DNA of 64,000 nt from Knufia peltigerae (lineage: Eukaryota > Ascomycota > Eurotiomycetes > Chaetothyriales > Trichomeriaceae). Positions within the stretch are counted from its first letter, which is position 1. Each line of letters starts with the position of its first letter. The stretch lies in contig JAPDRN010000084.1 of NCBI GenBank assembly GCA_030247855.1, positions 1 through 64,000 on the forward strand. Reading direction: 5' to 3'. The notes beneath the pieces are model-generated. The model was not told the DNA's origin and searched no databases. It was given only the letters and a program-made list of their open reading frames with translations. Position numbers and translations under genes: made by a program. Positions 57,731 through 64,000 of the stretch are shown piece by piece.

Positions 57731-58237
57731 TTACCCGTTCCTGACATGTTCCCGTCGCAGCACGCGACCCACCATGTGCCGCGCCACCAACTGGGGAAGG
57801 GGCACGCCGCGCCAACGCATGGCCCCAACCCGGAACGTGGCGGTGGCCGTCGCCAGCAACCTGCCACTGGGCGACGTCAAGCGCCCGCGGGTAAACACGA
57901 TGCTGCCCTTGCTGTGCTCAATCTCACCCCAGCCGATGATGCGTCCCGGCCGTGCAGGACTGACAAAGCTGGTCTTCGATTCCACGGTCACTGCCAAGCG
58001 GTTGGGCGGCAGCGTCGCGTAGATGGCCGGGCCCATGCAGTCGTCCAGCATCGCTGACAGGAATCCCCCTTGGATGTTGCCCATCGGGTTGGTCAGCGCC
58101 GTGCCGGCATCGAACTCGACGTTGATCTGTCCACGCTCGGCGTCATGGCTGATGAACTGCCAGCCAAGCAGAAGGCCGGCTCTGGAGGGTGGAAGATCGC
58201 CGTTGATCACGCTGTACAGCAGGGAATGAGGATTCAT
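57731..58237 (-). CDS. PaaI-family thioesterase
   Basis: This 168-residue hot-dog-fold protein reads DAGTALTNPMGNIQGGFLSAMLDDCMGPAIYA, the central helix with the PaaI pattern (N-P-x-G-x-x-x-G-G), and TVESKTSFVSPARPGRI. Such proteins hydrolyse acyl-CoAs. The ATG at 58235-58237 starts homology (MNPHSLLYSVINGDLPPS); in-frame sequence upstream belongs to the next gene. It follows a small membrane protein gene by 25 bp. Confidence 0.85.
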   Translation of the reverse strand: MNPHSLLYSVINGDLPPSRAGLLLGWQFISHDAERGQINVEFDAGTALTNPMGNIQGGFLSAMLDDCMGPAIYATLPPNRLAVTVESKTSFVSPARPGRIIGWGEIEHSKGSIVFTRGRLTSPSGRLLATATATFRVGAMRWRGVPLPQLVARHMVGRVLRREHVRNG

Positions 58238-58262
58238 TTGGGGATCCTGGAAGGGAAGGAGG

Positions 58263-58706
58263 TCAGGCAGGCTGTAACAGCGACAAAAGGGCAAGCAGGA
58301 AGCCCATGACGCACAGGACGACCACGGCGGCCCCGGCCGAAACCGGCGTCCGTGCACCGGTGCGCCGACGTACGCCGGAGGCGACAAGCACCGGTGGCAG
58401 CGTGGCGATCAGACAGAAAATCTGGAAGGCAATCAGTTGTGGCAGCGCGAAATGACCGCCGAAGAACACCAACCAGGCCAGCAGCACACCTGCGCCGGCC
58501 AGTGCGGTCCAAGCTGCTCCCACAACCCTGATCAGTGCCATCAGCAGCACCTGCATGCGTTGCTCGATCCTGCTCCATGGCATGCCCACGGCCTGGCCGT
58601 GGTAGGGCATGAACTCCGAACGTTTCAGGTAGGCAGCGGCAAACAGGAATACAACGGCGAAAGCCAGCAGGTAGCAGCCGAACGCAATCCAGGCAATCAG
58701 GTCCAT
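58263..58706 (-). CDS. Hypothetical four-helix membrane protein
   Basis: This 147-residue protein has four predicted transmembrane helices: LIAWIAFGCYLLAFAVVFLFA, VVGAAWTALAGAGVLLAWLVF, LIAFQIFCLIATLPPVLVA and AAVVVLCVMGFLLALLSLL. I do not recognise the family. It is upstream of the thioesterase gene on the same strand (25-bp gap) and is probably co-transcribed. The ATG at 58704-58706 follows a weak GGTGG/GAGG-like site. Confidence 0.65.
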   Translation of the reverse strand: MDLIAWIAFGCYLLAFAVVFLFAAAYLKRSEFMPYHGQAVGMPWSRIEQRMQVLLMALIRVVGAAWTALAGAGVLLAWLVFFGGHFALPQLIAFQIFCLIATLPPVLVASGVRRRTGARTPVSAGAAVVVLCVMGFLLALLSLLQPA

Positions 58707-59093
58707 GATGGGTTTCCGAGGTGGAAGAGAGCGCCGCACTTGCGCCCACGCCGGAGCTCCGTTCCCCGCTGGCCCGCATGGTCTGCCAGATTTTCCGGGG
58801 CCTGCTGTTAGCGACACGTCCTTGTGCGGCGCTTCCTCCCTTCATGCGCTTTTAGCGGAAGAGTGAAAGAGAGAGGTTGGTCACGGCAGGGGTGTGATCC
58901 CACTCGCCATTCTGTGCTTTGAAGACATGACAGCAGGGCATATGGATATCGCGGTATCGTCGAATCGTGCCTGCTACCGTTGCGTCCATCACAGTAGCGT
59001 GGCGTCGGCGGTGGCCATCGTTGATGCGGTCATTCATCGCTGTCGCACGCAACGCGTCCTAGACTGGCGCTCCTTCTGCCGCAGGATTCTGTC
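58707..59093. other. 387-bp intergenic region without a recognised gene
   Basis: This gap separates the minus-strand membrane protein gene from the plus-strand lipoprotein gene. Short frames exist on both strands but none has a ribosome site or recognisable product. Base composition is visibly less GC-rich around 58850-59040 than in flanking genes. No SMAG unit, terminator hairpin or convincing promoter could be picked out by eye. Confidence 0.5.
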
Positions 59094-59537
59094 ATGTCCC
59101 TACGTTCCGTTGTGACGAACACGCTGCTGGCAGGGTTGATCTCCGGCTGCGCCAGCGCCGCGCCGCAAGCCGATGCGATCGCCGATGCACCCCGCCATCC
59201 GTCGATCGCCGTCGATGCCAGCCCGGTGCCTGCCTTCACCGGCGGCGGTGTCGGTTGGTCCATCGAGATCGCCTCCACCGGCAAGGGCAGCCACGATGCC
59301 ACGCTCATCGTTGCTGGCCGCAGCAGCGCCGGCACGCTGCGCTACCTCGGCCAGCCCGCCGGTGCGCCCAGTTCGTTGACGGTACTCAACGGTGAGCTGG
59401 GCAAGCAGCCGATCATCGTCGAGATCAAGCGCGAGCCCTGCCGCAATGCCGAAGGCGTGGATACATCGGCCAGCGTGCAGGTGACGGCTGAAGGCCAGCC
59501 ACAGCGTCGCGGCTGTGGTTTCCTGGCCGTGTACTGA
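59094..59537 (+). CDS. Hypothetical lipoprotein
   Basis: This 147-residue protein has a lipoprotein signal: MSLRSVVTNTLLAGLISGC, lipobox LISGC with Cys19. The mature domain has WSIEIASTGKGSHDATLIVAG, LNGELGKQPIIVEIKREPC and TAEGQPQRRGCGFLAVY, with two cysteines (in KREPC and RRGC) that could form a disulfide. The family is not recognised. It is 12 bp upstream of a GNAT gene. Confidence 0.7.
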   Translation: MSLRSVVTNTLLAGLISGCASAAPQADAIADAPRHPSIAVDASPVPAFTGGGVGWSIEIASTGKGSHDATLIVAGRSSAGTLRYLGQPAGAPSSLTVLNGELGKQPIIVEIKREPCRNAEGVDTSASVQVTAEGQPQRRGCGFLAVY

Positions 59538-59548
59538 CCGATACACGC

Positions 59549-60049
59549 GTGATCGACATTCCGCTGCTGGAAACCCCCCGCCTGCGCCTGCGCGCGCAGC
59601 GCCTGGACGACTTCCCCGTGTATGCCGCATTCCTGGCCTCGCCCCGCGCGCGCGGCATGGGCGGGCCGTTCGGTGAGGTTGCCGCGTGGGGACAGTTCTG
59701 CCACGACCTGGCCAGCTGGCATCTGTTCGGGCACGGCGCGTTGATGATCGAGCGCCGCGATACGGGCAAGTGCATCGGCCAGGTTGGCATCAACCATGGC
59801 CCGCTGTTCCCGGAACAGGAACTGGGCTGGTTGCTGTATGCCGGGCAGGAAGGGCAGGGGTTCGCCAGCGAGGCAGCGGCGGCGCTGCGTGATTGGGCGT
59901 TCGTGGTGCGTTGCCTGCCGACCCTGGTCAGCTACATGGCAGCGGACAACCGCGCCTCGCAGGCCGTGGCGGTTCGCCTTGGTGGTGTGCTGGATGCGCA
60001 GGCGGTGCGCAGCGATCCGGACGATCTGGTGTTCCGCTATCCGCGTTGA
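59549..60049 (+). CDS. GNAT-family N-acetyltransferase (RimJ/RimL-like)
   Basis: This 166-residue GNAT protein begins with GTG (59549): MIDIPLLETPRLRLRAQRLDDFPVY, the usual RimJ/RimL start. LGWLLYAGQEGQGFASEAAAALRDWAF is motif A and SYMAADNRASQAVAVRLGG motif B. The substrate is unknown. It begins 12 bp after the lipoprotein gene and may be transcribed with it. Confidence 0.85.
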   Translation: MIDIPLLETPRLRLRAQRLDDFPVYAAFLASPRARGMGGPFGEVAAWGQFCHDLASWHLFGHGALMIERRDTGKCIGQVGINHGPLFPEQELGWLLYAGQEGQGFASEAAAALRDWAFVVRCLPTLVSYMAADNRASQAVAVRLGGVLDAQAVRSDPDDLVFRYPR

Positions 60050-60191
60050 CGGTGGATGGTCACTGCAGCGCGAGTGCGCTGAGCGCAGGAACGCCGCCGG
60101 CTCACCGCGTGAAGAAACCGACAGCAGCCATCCACGCTTCGGTCACTGCACTGGACAGAGGCTGGGCGCCCACCTGTCGAAGGAACTGCCC

Positions 60192-60623
60192 ATGACCACG
60201 CTCACCCTGCCCGAACTGGCCAAGAAGATGGCCGGCATCGATTTCACCATGCTGCAGACCCATGCCGGTGGGCAGATCGCTGGCCGGCCGATGAGCAACA
60301 ACGGCGATGTGGACTACGACGGCGACAGCTGGTTCTTCACCATGGAAGAGACCGACATGGTGCGCGAGATCAGCACCGACCCGAACGTGGCGCTGAGTCT
60401 TACCGGCAGCAAGTCGCTGCTGGGCAAGCCGCCGCTGTTCGTGCACGTGCAGGGCAGGGCGGCGTTGATCCGCGATCGCGGCACGATGGCCCAGCACTGG
60501 GTGAAGGACCTGGAGCGGTGGTTCGAGCAGGGCGTGGAAACACCGGGACTGGTGCTGATCCACGTGCACGCCAGCCGCCTCCATTACTGGGATGGCGAGG
60601 ACGAGGGCGAAATCGTGGTCTGA
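60192..60623 (+). CDS. Pyridoxamine 5'-phosphate oxidase-like (general stress protein 26-type) protein
   Basis: This 143-residue split-barrel flavin-binding protein reads LAKKMAGIDFTMLQTHAGGQIAGRPMSNN, then SWFFTMEETDMVREISTDPNVALSL and a final WDGEDEGEIVV. It matches the general stress protein 26 branch of the PNPOx-like family. The ATG at 60192 follows AAGGAACTGCCC. It probably binds FMN or F420; the function is unknown. Confidence 0.82.
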   Translation: MTTLTLPELAKKMAGIDFTMLQTHAGGQIAGRPMSNNGDVDYDGDSWFFTMEETDMVREISTDPNVALSLTGSKSLLGKPPLFVHVQGRAALIRDRGTMAQHWVKDLERWFEQGVETPGLVLIHVHASRLHYWDGEDEGEIVV

Positions 60624-60664
60624 TCGCGGGGGCCACACGGGGCCCCGTGCATTGCATCCATCGG

Positions 60665-62053
60665 TCAGGAGTGCGCTGGCTCGCCGGACCACGCTGCCAG
60701 TTCCGGCGCCAGCGCATGTTCCACTGCGCGGCGCAGCAGGGCCGGGGCCACGTAATGCCGATGCGCGCTGTCGATCATCGCCATGTAGAAGCGACCGAAC
60801 GCATTGAGCGTCTGCACGCGCGAGCCCAGACTGATTTCGACCTGTCCGTCCTCGTTGAACTGCACGCGTACGCTGCTGCGGAAGCGCAGATGACGGTCAT
60901 CGGCACCGAGCAGCACTTCGGCACACCGGTCTTCCGCATCCACCTGCGCATCCAGTACCGGGAAACGACCACCGAAGACGCGGCTGCGGTCGCTGGACAG
61001 CAGTGACGACACCGGACAGCCCAGCGGCGAGGTGCGCAGACGCAGCGGCGCAACCAGACGATTGCGCAGGGCCATCAAGCGGCCGACGCCGGCTGGCGGG
61101 TTGCGCAGGAATCCGTCCAGTACGTCGGCCAGCAGTGCGGAGGCGGAGCGATGGCCGATCTGCCCGCCGTGCAGCGCCAGGGTGGTCGTGTCGTTGTAGT
61201 GACTGTGCGGCAGAGCGCTGGCAAGCATTCCCGCTGGAGGTGGCGACGCGTTGCTGCAGACCGGGTACGCCGGCGTCGCCCGTTCCACGAACCCGCGCAG
61301 TGGCTCCAGGCTGAAGCGGCGCAGCGGCCCGAGCAACGTGCGCGTCTGCGCGCACAGGCGCGCGCGCAGGCTGGGTGCCGCCGCCTGCAGTGACAACTGC
61401 AGCAACGGCGTGGCCGCCAGCGTGGTTGCGGTGGGCCAGTGCGCGGCAGGCAGCACGTCGGTCAGGCTGGGGATGTCTGCGGCGTTGGCCTGTGCCTGTT
61501 CGCGTGCCTGCTCGCTCATTGCCCCGGCCAGCTCATTGCTGTGGCACGAGAGCGCGAACAGGGCAGGGTGCGCCGGACTGTTCGAGGCGAACTGATGCCA
61601 GGTGCCACCACCGAAGCGCACGGTGAACAGGCAGTCCGGTGGGATGCGGACACGGCGCAGCGACCGCAGGAAGTGTGAGGGATCGTCCGCCAACTGCCCA
61701 TCGGATGCGCTGGCAAACCGTAGTTCGGCACCCGCACTGCCGGCGATGGCGGTGAACATGCGCGGCCCGGCATGGCGATGGAAGGGATGGCCGCCGGCAG
61801 CCACCATGAAGCTGTACAGCGATGACGCATCGCCGTGCTGCAGGTGCATGCCGCCCAGCCGAGCGGAGGGCTCGTCCAGTGCATCGATGAAGGCCGGATG
61901 GTGGCGCTGGCGCTGGCTGGCATCGCTCACCAGCGCGTCGCCGGCACCGAGGCCGAGCTGCGCGATCAGGGTGACTTCCACCGGGCCACCGCCGTCCTGT
62001 GCCGGAAGCTGGATACTCGGGAACGAACGGCTGGTGCGGGTCGAACCGGGCAT
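60665..62053 (-). CDS. Two-domain protein: cupin-like N-terminus and DUF2867 C-terminus
   Basis: This 462-residue protein appears to have two parts. Residues 1-190 look like a cupin: MVAAGGHPFHRHAGPRMFTAIAG with paired histidines and GGGTWHQFASN near the end of the barrel. Residues from about 260 match DUF2867: RSASALLADVLDGFLRNPPAGVGRLMALRNRLV, EVLLGADDRHLRFRSSVRV, and the ending NAFGRFYMAMIDSAHRHYV. The fusion is unusual to me. It lies 11 bp after an ArsR-family repressor gene, forming a two-gene operon with a palindromic operator upstream. Its function is unknown; a small metal- or sugar-related enzyme is possible. Confidence 0.65.
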   Translation of the reverse strand: MPGSTRTSRSFPSIQLPAQDGGGPVEVTLIAQLGLGAGDALVSDASQRQRHHPAFIDALDEPSARLGGMHLQHGDASSLYSFMVAAGGHPFHRHAGPRMFTAIAGSAGAELRFASASDGQLADDPSHFLRSLRRVRIPPDCLFTVRFGGGTWHQFASNSPAHPALFALSCHSNELAGAMSEQAREQAQANAADIPSLTDVLPAAHWPTATTLAATPLLQLSLQAAAPSLRARLCAQTRTLLGPLRRFSLEPLRGFVERATPAYPVCSNASPPPAGMLASALPHSHYNDTTTLALHGGQIGHRSASALLADVLDGFLRNPPAGVGRLMALRNRLVAPLRLRTSPLGCPVSSLLSSDRSRVFGGRFPVLDAQVDAEDRCAEVLLGADDRHLRFRSSVRVQFNEDGQVEISLGSRVQTLNAFGRFYMAMIDSAHRHYVAPALLRRAVEHALAPELAAWSGEPAHS

Positions 62054-62064
62054 CGCAGTGCTCC

Positions 62065-62376
62065 TCAGCGGGCGGGTGTCTTGCGGCGTGCGCGCGCTTC
62101 GCGCTTCAGCGGGCCGCCCACCGGACAGACTTCGGCAGCCCAGGAAAACAGCGTGTTGGCCAGGCGCTCGGGCACCTGCCGGAAGTACACGAACTGGCCG
62201 CGCTTCTCGCGTTCGATCAGGCCGGCGTCTTCCAGGATGCGCAGGTGGCTGGAGAGTGCCGGCTTGCTGAAATCGAAGCGCTCGGCCAGCTCGCCCGCGC
62301 TGAGTTCGCCGGCGCTGAGGTAGGCCAGGATCTGCCGGCGTGCGGTGGAGGCCAGGGCTTCGAAGATGCGGTCCAT
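62065..62376 (-). CDS. ArsR-family winged-helix repressor
   Basis: This 103-residue HTH protein reads MDRIFEALASTARRQILAYLSAGELSAGELAERFDFSKPALSSHLRILEDAGLIE, the ArsR/SmtB form with recognition helix FSKPALSSHLRIL. It has one Cys (VCPVGG) and no obvious metal-site pair, so it probably belongs to the metal-independent group of autorepressors. It leads an operon with the cupin-DUF2867 gene and has a 14-bp palindrome just upstream of its start. Confidence 0.9.
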   Translation of the reverse strand: MDRIFEALASTARRQILAYLSAGELSAGELAERFDFSKPALSSHLRILEDAGLIEREKRGQFVYFRQVPERLANTLFSWAAEVCPVGGPLKREARARRKTPAR

Positions 62377-62379
62377 GGG

Positions 62380-62393
62380 ATTAGTTAACTAAT
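62380..62393 (-). promoter_or_regulatory. Palindromic operator for the ArsR/cupin-DUF2867 operon
   Basis: ATTAGTTAACTAAT is a perfect 14-bp palindrome starting 3 bp upstream of the ArsR ATG (62376), followed by an AATTCGTTAATT half-palindrome (62391-62402). The AT-rich dyad, within GC-rich DNA, is a probable autoregulatory binding site overlapping the transcription start. Confidence 0.65.
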
Positions 62394-62507
62394 TCGTTAA
62401 TTGATATTCTTCCTGGGGCTGGATGATGTCAAGCGCGGGCATGCCCGTTGCGTTCTGCCTCCCGGCTTTGCCATCCTCCCCGCTGTTTCCCGTTCCTTGG
62501 AGTTGCG

Positions 62508-63101
62508 ATGCGCCCTGCGCCCTGGCTGATGGCTGGCCTGCTGCTGCCGATCGTGGTGATGGCCCAGCCCGCGCGTGCGCCGAAGGCACCGGCGCAGGAT
62601 CCCTTCAGCGAACTGTTCGACACCGCCTGCATGCAGCACATCGGTGCACCGGCGCGGCTGCAGTCGCTGATGGATGCAAATGGGCTGACACCTCTGCAGC
62701 CGGCCGAGGCCGCCACGCTGCTGCAGGGCCAGCCGGGCATGGCGTGGATGGTGCCGTTGGCCAGTGGCCGTTATGCGGTCAGCTGGGCCGACGATGGCAC
62801 CTGCACCGTGTACGCCGAGAAGGCCGATCCGGCGGTGGTGCAGAAAGGCTTCGCGCGGCTGATGCAGGCCGCGCCGAAGCCGCTGCAGATCCGCTCGCTG
62901 CCCTCGCGCGGTCCCTTGTCCGGCGACCAGGTGGCGATCCAGTACGGCTGGGCAACGCCGGGTGAAAGCAAGCTGCGCGTGCGCTTCCGGCTGGTTACCC
63001 GGCAGGCCGCCGAAGCGGGCGTGCAGGCGATGGCCTCGGCCACGCCGGGCGAGGCGATGCGCGAACAGGCCGCGCCGCCCGCATCCGCACCCGCCCGGTA
63101 A
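62508..63101 (+). CDS. Hypothetical exported protein
   Basis: This 197-residue protein has a signal peptide (MRPAPWLMAGLLLPIVVMAQPARA) and a single domain starting FSELFDTACMQHIG and ending with a VRFRLVTRQAAEAGVQAM strand-helix. It has cysteines in TACMQH and DDGTCTVYAEKAD that could form a disulfide. The family is not recognised with confidence. The ATG at 62508 follows TTGGAG. It stands alone, divergent from the ArsR gene. Confidence 0.72.
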   Translation: MRPAPWLMAGLLLPIVVMAQPARAPKAPAQDPFSELFDTACMQHIGAPARLQSLMDANGLTPLQPAEAATLLQGQPGMAWMVPLASGRYAVSWADDGTCTVYAEKADPAVVQKGFARLMQAAPKPLQIRSLPSRGPLSGDQVAIQYGWATPGESKLRVRFRLVTRQAAEAGVQAMASATPGEAMREQAAPPASAPAR

Positions 63102-63146
63102 CGGCGCCGGAGCGGAAGCGATTCAGCCAACAGCCTGCGGATGTGA

Positions 63147-63165
63147 TATATCGTTTATCGATAAA
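63147..63165. promoter_or_regulatory. Palindromic operator upstream of the DUF2975/XRE pair
   Basis: ATATATCGTTTATCGATAAA contains the perfect 12-bp palindrome TTTATCGATAAA (63154-63165) and an interleaved TATCG/CGATA dyad. It is an AT-rich island in the 105-bp gap before the DUF2975 gene, 41 bp from its start, and is a likely binding site for the XRE protein encoded downstream. Confidence 0.6.
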
Positions 63166-63206
63166 TCCACCCCGGGGCGGCAGGGCCGCTCCTCATCGGA
63201 GGCTGC

Positions 63207-63755
63207 TTGACCGTTCGTCCCGCCCGCGCCCTTCCTGCGCGCGGCTTGTTCACCCTGGCCCAGACCGCCGTGCAGGCAGTGCGCGCGATGTGCTGGCTGG
63301 GCATCCTGGCCGCGCTGCTGGCAGTGCCGCTGGTGGCCTACGACCGCAGCTGGCTGCTGGACAGCGTGCACGATGCGCAGGCGGCGGCCACACACGGTTC
63401 GTATCTGTTCCTGCATTTCTGCGTGGGCCTGGCCGCCATCGTGGCGCTGCTGGTGCTGTGCCTGGTGTTCCTGCGCCACCTGGCGCGGCTGCTGCGGTCT
63501 GCGGCCAACGAACGCCCCTTCACCCATGCCAATGCCGTGCGCCTGCAACGCATGGCCTGGCTGATGCTGGCGATGGAGGTGCTGTCGATCGTGATCGGCC
63601 TGTACGCCAGCTGGATGGGGCCGGACTTTGCCTGGATGGAGGTGGGCGGTGGCATGTCGATCACCGGCCTGGTCGCGGTGCTGATGCTGTTCGTGCTGGC
63701 GCGGCTGTTCACCGTCGGCGCAGCGATGCGCGACGATCTGGACAGCGTGATTTGA
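63207..63755 (+). CDS. DUF2975 membrane protein
   Basis: This 182-residue protein has four predicted transmembrane helices: VRAMCWLGILAALLAVPLV, LFLHFCVGLAAIVALLVLCLV, MAWLMLAMEVLSIVIGLY and ITGLVAVLMLFVLARLF. NERPFTHANAVRLQRMAWL is the conserved loop motif of DUF2975. It begins with TTG (63207), with GGAGGC in front. In many bacteria a DUF2975 gene is followed, as here, by a tiny HTH regulator. Its function is unknown. Confidence 0.85.
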   Translation: MTVRPARALPARGLFTLAQTAVQAVRAMCWLGILAALLAVPLVAYDRSWLLDSVHDAQAAATHGSYLFLHFCVGLAAIVALLVLCLVFLRHLARLLRSAANERPFTHANAVRLQRMAWLMLAMEVLSIVIGLYASWMGPDFAWMEVGGGMSITGLVAVLMLFVLARLFTVGAAMRDDLDSVI

Positions 63756-63768
63756 TGAGCATGACCTG

Positions 63769-63993
63769 ATGGCGATCATCATCACCCTCGACCGCATGCT
63801 GCAGCAACGTGGCATGACCCTGTCCGAGCTGGCCGGGCGCATCGACATCACCTTGGCCAACCTGTCGATCCTGAAGACCGGCAAGGCGCGTGCGATCCGC
63901 TTTTCCACGCTCGATGCGATCTGCCGCGAACTGCAATGCAGCCCCGGCGACCTGCTCGGGCATGACCCCACGCAGGCGCAGGATGCAGATTGA
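63769..63993 (+). CDS. XRE-family HTH regulator (YozG-like), partner of DUF2975
   Basis: This 74-residue Cro/C1-type DNA-binding protein reads IITLDRMLQQRGMTLSELAGRIDITLANLSILKTGKARAIRFSTLDAICRELQCSPGDLLG. It consists of the HTH domain alone. It starts 13 bp after the DUF2975 stop, in one operon. It probably binds the palindrome at 63154-63165, controlling its own operon. Confidence 0.9.
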   Translation: MAIIITLDRMLQQRGMTLSELAGRIDITLANLSILKTGKARAIRFSTLDAICRELQCSPGDLLGHDPTQAQDAD

Positions 63994-64000
63994 CCTTCGC

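Noticed and set aside
58894..59115. Short open frames in the 58.7-59.1 kb gap
   Set aside because: No ribosome site, no recognisable motif, and frames on both strands are equally open; treated as non-coding.

Overview
This 64 kb window is high-GC chromosomal DNA from a gammaproteobacterium of the Xanthomonadaceae, most likely Stenotrophomonas (S. maltophilia complex). The evidence is the fused aspartokinase/diaminopimelate decarboxylase gene, the murL-murD2 pair, a TonB-receptor/GH97 maltodextrin locus, and many short palindromic intergenic repeats that begin or end in GTAG/CTAC (SMAG/REP-type). I found no rRNA, tRNA, insertion sequence, prophage, CRISPR array or replication origin.

Layout. 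1-7.8 kb: housekeeping genes, with the 5' part of sufB and its Rrf2 regulator, a SET-domain protein, a PfpI-family protein, three small envelope or unknown proteins, an HU-like protein with a lysine/alanine tail, OsmC and two tandem PhzF-family proteins. 7.8-16 kb: lysAC, murL and murD2 (mDAP and D-glutamate supply for peptidoglycan), a SUKH/SMI1 protein, a secreted dienelactone hydrolase and ispB. 16-29 kb: a maltodextrin regulon of two GH13 enzymes, a GH97 alpha-glucosidase, a six-hairpin glycosidase, an SLC45-type MFS permease and a TonB-dependent receptor. An identical 14-bp near-palindrome (TGAATACGTATGCA) lies at its three promoter regions. 29-41 kb: SseB, two GNATs, an ABC ATPase with an ABC-permease/M1-peptidase fusion, a KaiC-like ATPase whose stop overlaps the start of a hybrid histidine kinase, a LacI regulator, a stand-alone protein resembling EF-Tu domain 3, and ssb.

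41.8-51.6 kb is the most distinctive locus. Two convergent operons are bounded at their outer ends by the same palindrome (TGCAATCGATTGCA), and a LacI-family gene sits beside one copy. The operons encode a GMC-type FAD dehydrogenase with a CX5CX3C iron-sulfur motif, a Tat-exported gluconate-dehydrogenase-subunit-3 partner, a DUF1080 (3-keto-disaccharide hydrolase family) protein, a c-type cytochrome, a Gfo/Idh/MocA oxidoreductase, three TIM-barrel isomerase-like proteins and an MFS permease. I read this as a periplasmic 3-keto-glycoside oxidation and breakdown pathway.

51.6-64 kb: DoxX, an ars cluster (acr3, arsC, arsR, and divergent arsH) with overlapping divergent promoters that may both give leaderless transcripts, an AI-2E family permease, a diguanylate cyclase, a thioesterase, small envelope proteins, a cupin-DUF2867 protein paired with an ArsR-family repressor, and a DUF2975/XRE pair with its own operator-like palindrome.
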